Of a stretch of 64,000 bases of DNA, positions 51,301 to 62,019 are shown in pieces. The position numbers and the translations under genes were made by a program. Source of the DNA: Pseudo-nitzschia pungens (lineage: Eukaryota; Bacillariophyta; Bacillariophyceae; Bacillariales; Bacillariaceae); contig CM074763.1 in assembly GCA_037355855.1 (NCBI GenBank), forward strand, positions 5,208,001 to 5,272,000. The letters are read 5' to 3'. Numbering within the stretch: position 1 is the stretch's first letter; each line of letters begins with the position of its first letter. Under the pieces are notes generated by a model, which worked only from the letters and a program-made list of their open reading frames with translations, did no database searches and was not told the DNA's origin.

Positions 51301-51752
51301 GGTGCTGCCGTACCCCGCGCACGGTTGTGGTTGCAACGGGGAAATTTCCTTCGAGGTTTCGGTGGAAGGTTCGGAATGGCCGCTGCCGTTGCCACTGCCA
51401 CTGCCACCATTTCGAATTCTGCTCTTGCCAACAAGTGTCTCGGCTTGCGCACTGTGGCGATTTCCATTGCCATTTCCATTCCATTTCCATTTCCATTTCC
51501 ATTGCCATTGCCATTGTCGCGGTTGCGGTCCGCCGGCAGCGGGGAGCGACGGATCGCCGCCGCAAAGACCGGCACGAACAATAGCACGGAGACGATAGCC
51601 ACCACCGCCACGGGAAGGATCCGGCCAATGTCCACCGTGGTCTCGACGTAGTTGTCGAAGCAGAGCGCCCCGTCGCCGCGGTCGCCGCGGTCGTCATCCC
51701 GATCCGCCGGAACGAAAGTGGGGACGGTGGTAGTGCTGGTTGCCTCCGTCAT
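48340..51752 (-). CDS. MATE-family transporter with acidic insert and a C-terminal repeat
   Basis: Multidrug/toxin extrusion family: H+ or Na+ driven export of organic cations or metabolites. Exon 1 is 51752-49445 and exon 2 is 49189-48340; the join is exact (Ser codon split 2+1). MATE features: GYAIPYLVQAVAMAIAQMVQ, VALVGHHLGTYAMSTYI, SVITSAMTLIAQIAEL, AFAIPYALRISVGGITAAFQ, then VLGPAEVAAWGLLGLIWEEL and TAIAEGCVIRCAVCLGLGD. The N-terminal ~430 residues are mostly hydrophilic, with one membrane segment (ILPVAVVAIVSVLLFVPVF). Within a (GGAAAT)n tract at about 51,480 a unit is one base short, so the start at 51752 and the MATE body are in different frames. An acidic loop (SESNSESNDESDDESE) replaces the short cytoplasmic loop after helix 3. 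The C-terminus holds two ELxxxxRxAAxxLGYNExxW units. Confidence 0.9.
48343..48531 (-). repeat. Two LGYNE-type peptide repeats at the MATE C-terminus
   Basis: DWCELPSSKQRAAEFLGYNE and DWSELSGEEREAAKILGYNE, each followed by a Trp two residues on. The DNA of the two units is well diverged, so selection, not recent duplication, keeps the pattern. Confidence 0.75.
49190..49444 (-). other. Intron (255 bp) of the MATE gene
   Basis: Donor CCAG|GTACGTACG, acceptor CCCCTCTCCACAG|T. It contains a (GAATC)n pentamer run (49,336-49,362 on the plus strand). Confidence 0.85.
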
Positions 51753-54700
51753 GATGGGTGCGAGCTGTGTTGTTTTTGTGTGTGTTCTGCACACGTGTCG
51801 GTGATTCGTGGGCAAATAACAAAGGACGTGGATCCAGAGAAAGCGACCGATGGATGGATGGATGGATGAATTCCGGTTCTAGTAAATACTAGCAAAGGAG
51901 AGAATGGAATGGAATGGAATGGAATGAAATGGAATGGTGCGAAGAACTTGTTGTTGCAACGCAACGATGAAAAAGGTTACCGAAGACTCACTCGGAACAC
52001 TCGTGTGCGGGCTGCCACTCCTCGGTCGATCATGCCACAAACTGAGACCCAGTGACTCTTCCCGATGAGAAACCAAAGTTATGTGCGTTTCCGTACGGTA
52101 CCGTATGCATGGATGGGGTATAAATCCTCCGTTCTGGGTTCCGGTTGCACCGCGTTTGCTTGTTGGAGTGGTGGTACGGTACGGTACGGTACGGTATCGT
52201 ATGTGTAGTCGATTCGTGGCAATGCGGGATGGATTGATACTTGAATACCGTAGTACGGTAGATGATTGATTCATTCATTCATTCATTCATTCGCTCATTC
52301 TTCGTTCGCTTTCTGCTACGGGACGGGCTGTCGTGATGTGTGATACTCAACAAATCAAAACCAATCCATCTGCTACATACGGTACCGTAACTTACCCGTA
52401 CAGGTTACTCATACCGTACGGCACGGAGTGTGCGACAGATGCAATCGTTGCACACGTCCGGTCCGGTCTGGTAAATACCCCCGGAGTATTGCATCTTCAC
52501 CGGTGAGCGTTCTCGTCGGTGGGTTTCGTTTTTTTTTTAGATGAATCAATCATCAATCATCGGTAAGGTAATAGGATCGGTGTCCGACCGTTCTTTGAGG
52601 TACAGTATCTATCTTGAACAACTAACTCCTCTCTTTTTGGATCCGGAAAATAATATCAAAGAGGAGACTCGAATCAATCAAGACCCCGGCACGGTAAATA
52701 CTGCGCGTTTCTAGTACCAGAGGGTAGAAAATACGAATTCTGGGGAACGGTCCGGGGCCTATTCTGATGATACGGGATGACCGGGGTTGTAAAGAACTAT
52801 TGTTTACAAGTGTTCTCATTCCTTAAGCTGATCTGGAACACATCGAACTTGTAATATAGCTATTACTCAATATCCCATGTTATTACGTGATTGTGTTCCA
52901 ATTTTCGTCCGTTAAATAGTTTTTGAGCACTCGGGATTAAAATGAAAAAGTGTCACCCGGCGCGTGGCGCGCCAAATTTAAATATGCCTTACTTAACCCC
53001 ATACTAAAAACTCTCAAGTCCCGCATGCCGTTTTTCATGAATACGCCACTTTTCTGGCTGAAAATAGATGATAAATTGATCTTGAAAAAGAGATAGCTAA
53101 AGTCAGTTTCAGAGAGCCTCCTCTTGCAGGATCATAGAGGAGGTATGTTGGAAGAGGGCTGTGTGGTCTGGGTGGTCCGGGAAGCTGTGTAAAAAATCTC
53201 GAAAGTGCGTGGTACCCCCGTAGAAACACACACTTTTTACTGTACCGGGGTCTCAATCAATCTCAATGAATCATTGGGGCTCATAAGTGTACGAGTATCT
53301 TACCGTCTCATTCTCATTTCATGGAAGACATGTTCTGTTTCGAGTGTGTTGAGATGCGTTTTAAAAAATTCCATTTTCGAAGATCACGTGCCACCAACCA
53401 ACGGCATGAGTGTTCGGTCCCAGATTGTTCCGAGATCTTGTTGGGCAAGACACAGGTCACCGCAACTGCAGGATGCGGGTGGGGACACGCCCGCACCACC
53501 ACGCGCACCACCTGTGAACTTGCCGCGCGCGCCGTGACGAGCACTACGACGTATGTGAGGAAGGTCCCAATGGTAGGTAGGTAAGTGTCACGAGAGGGCC
53601 GACAGCGCGCGTACCGTAGACGGGCACAACGCGGTGCCCGCACAAGGTACGCAGCCGCTACCGGGCACGGAGGTGCGGGACGATGCCTTCCCCATCTGCT
53701 CACCTCATTGTCCCTTGGCCAACACCAAGCCGACGACAATGAGGAGTGCTGTTCCCTGTGGGAGCGGATCAACAAAACTCCCGCCCGCCCACCCGGCAAG
53801 GACTCTCTGTGCACTGTACTAACCCTACATACCCCTACTACATAGGGGTCCCACCCCGATTAGGGTTCGGGTTAGTGACTAGATAGCTACCGCGCACACG
53901 CGCGCGCACGCTATACCACACATTCGCCTAAAGCTTCGTCAATCCGCCATCACTACAGAATAGACATAGTGTATACCGCGTATGACCTAGTATAGACAAA
54001 TGTGAGCACAGAGTACGTGCACTCCGAAGTTGACGTACACCCGAGACGGCGCCGGGGTATCCCATAGGATACCGATCTGATCTTCGGTTTGATTGATTAT
54101 TACGAAGTATTACTACGTAACTTACTTCGTAGTATGTATTTTGACTCACGATTCACGACTCACGAACCGGGACCGAACCCAGGACCCCAATCCGAACCAA
54201 GGAACCAAGGAACCATTCGAACCGAACGAACCGAACCGAACGAACTCACTCCGAGAGCTCTTCTCCTCTCCCTACGGTACGGTACTCTTACCTACGGTTA
54301 GTCGGAATCGAGTCGCTTCCACGAAAGTTCGGCGCGAGATCTTTCTTCGACTAAGGTTACGTTCGTACGGGGAAATTACAAATTACGTAAATAAAGTATG
54401 GCCTAACTAAAACCAAACCACCCCAATTTATTATGTATCGCATCGATTCCGAAAGGATTCGATTCGATTCCGTCCAAAGGACACGTCGTCGTCGTCAGTT
54501 TTTGGTTGTGTTCCTCGCGTTCTCGCATATATAGGACTAATCTTATTCGCTATTCACCGCTATTCGCTCGTCGCACTTCGCACGTCGCACGTCTCAACGT
54601 TTTCTATCGTCTGCTTCGTGTGTCGATCAACAACGCTCGAATCGAATGCGTACTCGTACCCTTATCGTCGACTCGTCTCGGCTCGAATCAATCATCCGTA

Positions 54701-55042
54701 TCAAAACAACCACAGAATCAATCATCCTCGCTCGGAGTAACGTATCGTATCGTATCGTATCGTACCGTATCGTAAGGTTTACCGTACGACTGTTGCATCA
54801 CTCCCACAATCCGAAAGCGAGAAGGGTCTCTGTTTGCTAGTTATCGAACCGGAGAGATAGAGTGAAAAAAGAGAGTGAAAAGAGAGAGAGAGAGAGAGAG
54901 AGAGATCCACCGCGGCAACAGTATCCTCCGCGTCGATTGATTCGCATTCCGTATTCCGTTTCGTCTGCCTTGCTTTTCCTTGCTTTTCTTTTCCTTTCCG
55001 TTCCTTTCCTTGCCTCGTCTTGCGTTTCCTTCTCTTGCAAGA
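51753..55042. other. Intergenic, 3.3 kb; pentamer repeats and a possible pseudogene
   Basis: (GGAAT)n at 51,901-51,935, (GGTAC)n at 52,171-52,196, ATTC repeats near 52,267, CGAAC pentamers near 54,215 and (CGTAT)n at 54,738-54,770. A GC-rich island at 53,440-53,830 differs sharply from its surroundings. A (GA)n tract at 54,880-54,904 and CT-rich leader precede the next gene. Confidence 0.5.
53321..53830 (+). pseudogene. Possible decayed Cys-rich zinc-finger gene
   Basis: Fragments in different frames read CFECVEMRFKKFHF, DDAFPICSPHCPLANTKP and ADDNEECCSLWERINKTP. The order (acidic, PIC, PLAN, DNEECCSLW) recalls RING/MYND-like fingers of the type CPIC...CCGKxIC common in diatom proteins, but key cysteines are missing and the frame changes. 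GC content is higher than that of the neighbouring DNA. Weak evidence. Confidence 0.25.
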
Positions 55043-56041
55043 ATGAAGACCAACCTTGTCCGTGTGCGGGAAAAGGATTCCCTCCCCCGCAGCTCCGGCG
55101 GGCCGAAGGGCGCGTACGGATCCATGGACGACCTCCGCGGCCGAGACGAGAAAGATAGCAACGACGATGGCATCCGGACAGTTCCACGGAATCCAACCCA
55201 TCGGAATCACGAAACGAGAAGCGCAAGTGAACGCAAAAGCGAGCGCAAAAGCGAACGCGGAAGCAACGCCAACGGCACCGTCTCCGATCGCGGCGCGCGC
55301 GGTTGGACCCTTGTGTCGGATCGAAAAGCGAATCGTCCGTTCCAACTCCGCACCACCCGCCTTCGGAACAGCCGCCTCTTCCGGTGTCTGTCGGTGGGCT
55401 TGCTTCTCGCGGGCGTGGCAGCGTTGGTGGCGCTCCTGACCGGGGGATCTTCCCGTGGCTTTCGCCATCGCCGCAACAGCAGCGCGCATTCCGGGGCAAG
55501 CTCCGATTCCGAGTCGAACTCGAACTCGATTTCGAACTCGAACTCGAATTTCGATTCCAACGCCAATTCCAATTCCAACTCCAATTCCCGATCCGTCCCG
55601 CCACCCTCGGCGCTGGAAGACTCGCTGTCGCTCCTCCGCGCCGAAAAGAACATCCTGACCTCCTGCCCGGTGCCCTACACGGATACGGACATGCTCGTTC
55701 CCGAGTGCTACCAGTACGGCGTCTTTGTTCGCGACCGGAACGACAACATTATCAGCCCGTGGCACGACATTCCCACCACGAGGCAGCAGCGCAATGCCGA
55801 GCCGCAAAACGCGGACGATAACGATAACGATAACAACGATGCTCCGATTCCTCTGTACAACTTTGTGGTGGAGATTCCCAAGCTGACCCGGGCCAAGCTC
55901 CGCTGCCAGACCACCGAGAAACACACTCCCATCCGCCACGATCTGGTGCTGCCGGAAGGAGACGCAAAGGCTTCGGCGTCCGCAATGCCCAGCGAAGCGG
56001 CGGCAGCGGCGGCAACCAACAACTACTACTACTGGAACAGC

Positions 56042-56077
<36 letters not shown>

Positions 56078-56968
56078 TGGAACAGTGGCGGGGAACGTCT
56101 CTTGCGATACTTTCCCGGTCCGATTTATTGGAACTATGGTTTTCTTCCCCAAACCTGGGCGAGTCCGTTGCGGAATTGGAACGAAAACGAAAACGAAAAC
56201 GACGATGAAAACCGAAACAAAGACGATGACGATGACAATTGGTTGCGAATGAGTGGGCAAACGGAACTAGTCGGAGACGGTAACCCACTGAACGTCATCG
56301 AGCTCGGCAGCACCGTCCTGCCGACGGGAACCACCAAGCCCCTCAAGGTGCTCGGGGCCCTGCCCCTTCTCGTTCGCGATGCAACGAAACAAGAAAGCGG
56401 AGGCACCACGAGTGCGAGTGCAAGTGCCGGTGCTAATGACAAGGACAAGGACAATGCCCCGGAGGTAGTAGTGGTGGACTGGAAGATTGTGGGCATTGCT
56501 GCGGACGATCCCCTGGCGGACCAATGGAACGATGTCTCGGACCTGCCCGTGTCGATCACGAGCGGAATCCGCGAGTGGTTCCGCTGGGTTCCGATGCTCG
56601 AAGCGCACCGTGCGGGTACCAACGATGGCAGTAGCAGTGGCAGTGGCAGCTACGACGACCACCACCACCTCAACACCTTTGCGAATCGCGAGGACTATTT
56701 CGACGCAACCACGACCCGGGAGCGAATCATTGCCACGGCGCAAAAGGACTACCAAGACCTGGTGAGCGGTCGATTGTCCCAACAACGGCGGCAGGAGTCA
56801 CCCCAACCATCATCCAAACACCGACGCAAACAGCTTTCTTCCGCGTGGACGGACTACACACGCAAGTATTGGATTCCTCCGTCGGTTCAAACCACAACGA
56901 GCACGCCGGAATCTTCCTCCTCCGTCTCTACCAGAACCACTGCTTCCAGCAGCAAGCACCCATCATAG
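55043..56968 (+). CDS. Membrane-anchored family I inorganic pyrophosphatase-like protein, active site altered
   Basis: 641 residues from the ATG at 55043. The N-terminal 110 residues are hydrophilic; then comes one transmembrane segment, CLSVGLLLAGVAALVALL (~115-133), and a Ser/Asn repeat. The pyrophosphatase fold follows: YNFVVEIPKLTRAKLRC, FPGPIYWNYGFLPQTW, VGDGNPLNVIELGS (~411), KPLKVLGALPLL, DWKIVGIAADDPLADQWND, and IREWFRW. In yeast the motif is GDNDPIDV; here the second and third metal-binding Asp are Asn, coded AAC. The Glu two residues after the conserved AK Lys is Arg, and the Tyr-Lys after WFR is absent. The Asp of LVRD and DWK remain but are separated by a ~30-residue insert. Poly-Asn and Asn/Glu tracts interrupt the domain. 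Probably no normal pyrophosphatase; a binding or scaffold role is inferred. Confidence 0.88.
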
Positions 56969-59706
56969 CCTGTAGTGGTGGTCGAAGGACGCGGCGGAAA
57001 ACGAACGGCACACTCACGCGCGCACACACACAGAGACATGCACACAGACATGCACATTGTATAGATACATACATACACACATACATAGATAGACAACCAT
57101 AAACGCAGGGACGGCACAATTGTGCAGTATAGTAGACTCTCACCGCCGTGCAGTGAACAGTGAACAGTGAACAAGTCTGGTTTGAGTTCAGTTAGTAGTT
57201 GCAAGCAAGCAAATCCGATCCATTACGATGCAATAAAATGCAATCCGTACAGCGAAGAGAACAAACCACGCTTGCCGTGGTTCCAACGCAGCGGAATCGG
57301 TGGTGACGACTGCATGCAACGGGATGCCATGCCGTGCCATGCCATGCCGTGCCGTGCCGTGCAAAGGGTTGCCGGTGCGTCGCAACGGTGCATCTAGCGA
57401 GGCCAGGAAACGCGGGGGGGGAAAGAGGTCCGACCATCGACGAAACGCGAGAGCGAGAACCGAAACGCGGGAGCACCGCTCCAACCACGGTCTGCCGCTC
57501 GCAACAAGAAACACGTGCTTGTGGTCGGGACGATTCCGATCGAGCGCAATGGAGCGCAAAATGCAAAATGCAAAATGCGGTACGATGCTCTGAAGCGGAG
57601 TGCGCGGGACGAATGCAGGATTATCGTGTTTGTCGAGTGTTCCAAACAATGATAATACAAAAATAATAATAGTTAGAACTTCGGCACTGCGTAACACAAT
57701 ATAACAAAACACAACATTGCGTCGCATTCCGTCCGAACATTTGCAGCCTTTTGTCGAGAGACGCATTGTACACACGGATGGAGTTGGTGGGATCCAAAAC
57801 CTTGCGCGGTTCATCGAACGGAAGTCCCGGTAATCTTTGAATGTACCGTACTCTTCGAAATGGAGTATTGTGTTGCCAGGAAATTATGGTCGTACGGTAG
57901 TAGTACCGTACGCGGTAAACCTTACCGGTACGGTATAGTGAGTTATGCGATGAATTTCTTCCGTGCGTATTTACGGCGCGCTCTTCGGTTCGTTTCGTTC
58001 CCGTTCCATTCGATGCTCTTGGATGAAAAGGGCACGACCGACTCACTCATTCTTGCCGCGTCCCCCCACCCCCGCTAGAAAGCTTTGGATGAAGTACAGA
58101 AATGGAAACAAAAATCCGAGACCAAAAGATTGGTCCGTTCGAGAGTTTCCGTAATTCACCTTAAGTTGCTTCTAGTAGAACATGGGTGAGGTAAGTTACG
58201 GTACTGTACCCGTTCATGGCGTTAGGTGCTGTTCGTGACCCTCTTCTGAACAAAGGAATAATACGATTGCGAGTAAGAGATTACGAGTAATCATAAAATT
58301 ACTGGTGTTTGAATATTGGGTTGCGTGAGGAATCGTGAATGTGACACAAACTACCGTAGGCCCAAACTATCCGGATGAATTATCAAAAGAAGAATTACGG
58401 GTAACCTTACTGGTAAGCTTTACACGAAGGTTATGGAATAGTCTATTCACAGTAATTACGAGTGAGTGAGTCACCTAATCTTTGATTTTTTGGATTATTT
58501 ATACCCACGACGAGGGGAGGCGTAACAAAAATGGGAATAAGAGTTTTACTACAGAATTTCTATCAGCTGTCCCCGGGTTTCAGTAGAAATTAGTAGTCGG
58601 GGACGTAGAACCGGTGGACAGCTGATAAGAATTTTGTAGCATCGCATTTCCGGGACCGGAAGAAGAAGCATTCTCAACCTTTTTTTAAAGTGAATCATCT
58701 TTTTTATTACACGTAAGCGACAGAGAAAACTCGACATTCTTCATCGTACTAAGGATTCAATACACGTACTTCTTTTTTGTTTTGTTTTGTTTTGTGCTCC
58801 ACCACTTACCGTTGAAACAAAATACGACTACGAAATGATAATAATGAGAGAGTAAGATTACCTGTACAATTATTATTATTATTATTTACACAATAGTATT
58901 CAGAATACTACTACTTCGTAACCTTACTTCGTCGTAGTAAGGTTACTACTAGTAGTACCGGTAGTATTCGAAGTATTTTTTCAGAGAAAGTACTACAATA
59001 TTCGTATGTTGTCCCTCATCTGCTAGCGACTCGCAGGAAGTGGAAGAATGCAATTTACTGCACCACCAGTAGAGCGGATATCGGACTAAGTTACTGTAGT
59101 ACTGCGGCAAGGTTTACGAGTACAATAATGAGGATAATCATAATCGTCGTGGGTGAAACCCGCCATACTCTAGTACGGTATGTTAGCGTGGATCCCTAGC
59201 ACCGTAGTGCTAGCACAGACTTCTTGTGACTAACGAAAAAATACAACAGCTCAACAACAGCAGCAATGGGAGCATTGAATGAAGCAAGATTAGGAGCCAA
59301 TAGACTATTCGCACCACGATGACATTGTATGATTATGTATAATATTATAGGATTACAGTAAATATGTATCATGTCGAAAAAAATTGAAAATTGATCAATG
59401 TAGTACTAGTGCTTCATTCGGTTTCATACGGTGACAAGAACAAAGAAGCCTTTTCGAACGACAAGGCGAGTGATTGTGGTCTTATTCCGGAAGGAGTGTA
59501 CTGCAAAATCTCGCTTGTAGAATGGAACTGCGTGCGTAAGGGCGTGCGTTCGAACATGGGTTTGATCAGTAGTATCTGCATAGAATTTGTACATCGTGGC
59601 ACGGGCATGCGGTTGGTTGATTCGCCGACTGATTGAATGATTGGTTCGCTGTTTAGTTTGTTGGTTGACTCGTTGTTTGATTCGTTGGTAGAGAGTGCGG
59701 TCATTG
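56969..59706. other. Intergenic, 2.7 kb; MITE copy 3; no gene seen
   Basis: AATAAA at 57,232 fits the preceding gene. Also (ATGCC/GTGCC) pentamers at 57,325-57,362, AAAATGC hexamers near 57,557, an (ATT)n stretch near 58,871 and TTTTG pentamers at 58,778. ORFs of 60-200 codons here have no family content. Confidence 0.55.
58547..58640 (+). mobile_element. Palindromic MITE, copy 3
   Basis: 94 bp. Arms TTTCTATCAGCTGTCCCC and GGACAGCTGATAAGAATTTT, centre GTAGAAATTAGTAGTCGGGG. Nearly identical to the copy at 61541 and in the same orientation. Confidence 0.85.
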
Positions 59707-60843
59707 TCATGCAGCCCTGGCGCATTGCGGCGCCAGGATTGAGGGACTGATAGTCGAGACAAAGCCTTCCAGGTAGATTTCCCTCAGGTCCTGGGCGGAT
59801 GCCACCGAAGGCGAACCTGCAGCAGTAGTCGCTGCTGTTGCTGTGCTGGGCATGGAGGAGGAGGAGGAGGTGGAATCGATCGAACTCGCTCGACGACGTT
59901 CCTGCTCCCACTCGTCGTCCTCCCGCTCTCGTACCCGGTAGTCGATGACACACATGATAACCTCTGTGAGCCGCTCGATGCACTGCATCTGCCTGGGGCG
60001 GTCTCCCAAAAGACAGTGCAGGTTACTGAGGTTGTTGCACAAGATGAGGTACAAATGGATGCTCGAGGCGTACGCGAGCGAATCCGCGGCATTGTCAATT
60101 TGGTGGTTGCGGTGATGCTCGGCCTCGATATAGTCTTGGAGTCCCTTGTGGACCAGATGGTAAAGGCATAGGGCTCGATCGATGGTGGAGTACGCGGGTG
60201 TGCGCTGTTTTTGGCCGCCGTGAAAACGGCAGGAACTATGAATGGCATTCAGGTGATGGACAATAGCCAGGTTGAAGACCAGTATCAAGGGAAGGGTCTC
60301 GATCATTCTTCTTTGCCCGATCAAGGATCGACACGGCAAGGAAATCAGTCGGTGGTGGATGTAACCAAAGCATTGGCAACCACAAACGGATTCGGTGTCG
60401 ATGGCTCGATTCTCAGACACAGAGTTCTCGTTGTCGCTGCTATTATGTCGCTGGTTGCTGCTGCTGTTGCTGCCAGTACTACTACTGTTAAAAGCGGAAA
60501 ATTCGAAACTGTTTTCACTCGAATCATTGTTGGGGTTATCGATAGGGAAGGCTGAGGACCGACAGGGAGAATTTGGCATCGCTGAATCGTTAGCAGAGTT
60601 GCTTGTTACACCAACTCCGTCCTGCTCGAGAAAACTGAGGTTCACACGAGGGGAGCATTTGGTGCAAGGACAAGAATCATAGCTAGCAAAAGATTCCTTG
60701 TCGAAGCCTTGTTTGCACGTTTCGAGAGCTATCGATAGTGCTTCTATGGCTTCATCGTAACGTTTCCTTTCCACCAAGACAGCAGCATTTTCGTTCATCG
60801 TGTACAAATAACTGCAAGGCAAATGGAGTGGAGAAGATCCCAT
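59707..60843 (-). CDS. TPR-like protein of a diatom-type family
   Basis: 378 residues from the ATG at 60843; Met 16 at 60798 (MNENAAVLVERKRYDEAI) may be the true exon start, because a good acceptor TTTGCCTTGCAG lies at about 60,812. TPR-like helices: NENAAVLVERKRYDEAIEAL (~17-40), PLILVFNLAIVHHLNAI (~200), and LYLILCNNLSNLHCLLGD (~275), with ALCLYHLV between. Such proteins with a Ser/Asn-rich middle and the FNLAxVHHLxA motif are frequent in diatom genomes. The role is unknown; TPRs bind partner proteins. The middle part (~75-160) is low-complexity, with several cysteines (SCPCTKCSP, VCGCQCFG). Confidence 0.8.
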   Translation of the reverse strand: MGSSPLHLPCSYLYTMNENAAVLVERKRYDEAIEALSIALETCKQGFDKESFASYDSCPCTKCSPRVNLSFLEQDGVGVTSNSANDSAMPNSPCRSSAFPIDNPNNDSSENSFEFSAFNSSSTGSNSSSNQRHNSSDNENSVSENRAIDTESVCGCQCFGYIHHRLISLPCRSLIGQRRMIETLPLILVFNLAIVHHLNAIHSSCRFHGGQKQRTPAYSTIDRALCLYHLVHKGLQDYIEAEHHRNHQIDNAADSLAYASSIHLYLILCNNLSNLHCLLGDRPRQMQCIERLTEVIMCVIDYRVREREDDEWEQERRRASSIDSTSSSSSMPSTATAATTAAGSPSVASAQDLREIYLEGFVSTISPSILAPQCARAA

Positions 60844-62019
60844 CTTGCTTGCCTATGTATGAATGCTAATTTTGTACAGGTTACTTTGACTTTAGTTCGC
60901 TCTTGCTATCCAACGGTTGAGTCGATTGTGTTTCATAGAAAGTTTTGTGGTATGATCACAAAAAGTAATCGATGGATGATGAGGTAAACCTTAGGAAACT
61001 TGCTAGGTTCCATAAACATAAAATCGAGATAAAATCATTTCGAAAAGTGACACCGTTGGCGCAATAATCGAAAATTGACTGGAACAAGAAAATTGAAAAA
61101 TAGGTGACGAATCATTAAGATTATTTAATCGTTCAATTGTTTTTATCTTAAGAATGCCTATCTGCGGATGATTTGGAAAATTTAAGGGACCTCTATCTGG
61201 GAATCATTGTTACAGTTTCTTATTAGGCTAACCTTACTATTCCCTTCCGTCCCAGATGCTACTGAGGACGAACTTCTTAAAAGGGATCACAAATAAATGA
61301 AAGGGCTCCTTATTGTAATCCTCACAAATAGCGTCAAATTAATGGCTGATTTTAGTAATGCATCATAATGCTTCCTTAATTTTGAGGAACTGTCGAAGGT
61401 GCCTCTTACTCAAAAGTCAGACTTTTCCTCCTAGTCAGACTGAGGGCGCCGAACATGAATCTTCAATCTACTAGAATTCTTTTTTTCTAATAAACAAGAA
61501 TCACGTTCATCAACGAAGAGTTTGCACTTGGGGTGTACGGTACTACAGAATTCCTATTAGCTGTCCCCGGGTTTCAGTAGAAATTAGTAGTCGGGGACGT
61601 AGAACAGGGGACAGCTGATAAGAATTTTGTAGTACAGTAAGAATGCAAATTCTGTTTTTATTAGGTACTTCTATAATCGGTTCAAGGTTGTCCTTTTTTG
61701 TTCCATCAAGCATGCCCATTTCCTGTTTGGAACATGGAAATCCCCGAAAACTATAATTAAGTTTACCGTTCGGCCAAATAGATGACACTGATGAAACTTT
61801 TCTGGCGTTTGCTTACATGCCGGTACCTTAAAGTTGGTAAGCTTAGTACTTGTACGCTTGCCTACCGTACTACTAGTAATTACGAAGTACTAAGTGAGAC
61901 ATGCTCCTACAGTACTACTACGAATTGTTTTATTACTAGTAAGTTAGGTAGTAAGGCTTACGTGGTAAGATTTAACCATAGTTGCGGATCCTGCACGAAG
62001 CTTGCTACATGCGTTGATA
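60844..62019. other. Intergenic; MITE copy 4; no gene seen
   Basis: AT-rich stretch upstream of the TPR gene. It contains the MITE at 61541. Confidence 0.55.
61541..61634 (+). mobile_element. Palindromic MITE, copy 4
   Basis: 94 bp: TACTACAGAATTCCTATTAG...AGAATTTTGTAGTA, with CTGTCCCC/GGGGACAG arms and the same centre as the copy at 58547. Confidence 0.87.

Noticed and set aside
54779..56260. Minus-strand ORF of 493 codons opposite the pyrophosphatase-like gene
   Set aside because: Rich in Val and Arg with runs antisense to Asn/Ser repeats; the plus strand shows the conserved PPase motifs.
57188..57814. Minus-strand ORF of 208 codons after the pyrophosphatase-like gene
   Set aside because: It crosses the poly(A) signal region and an ATGCC repeat that gives HGMARHG runs; no protein character.
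59391..59636. Plus-strand 81-codon ORF overlapping the 3' flank of the TPR gene
   Set aside because: Overlaps antisense ORFs, has no family resemblance, and probably lies in the 3' UTR of the minus-strand gene.
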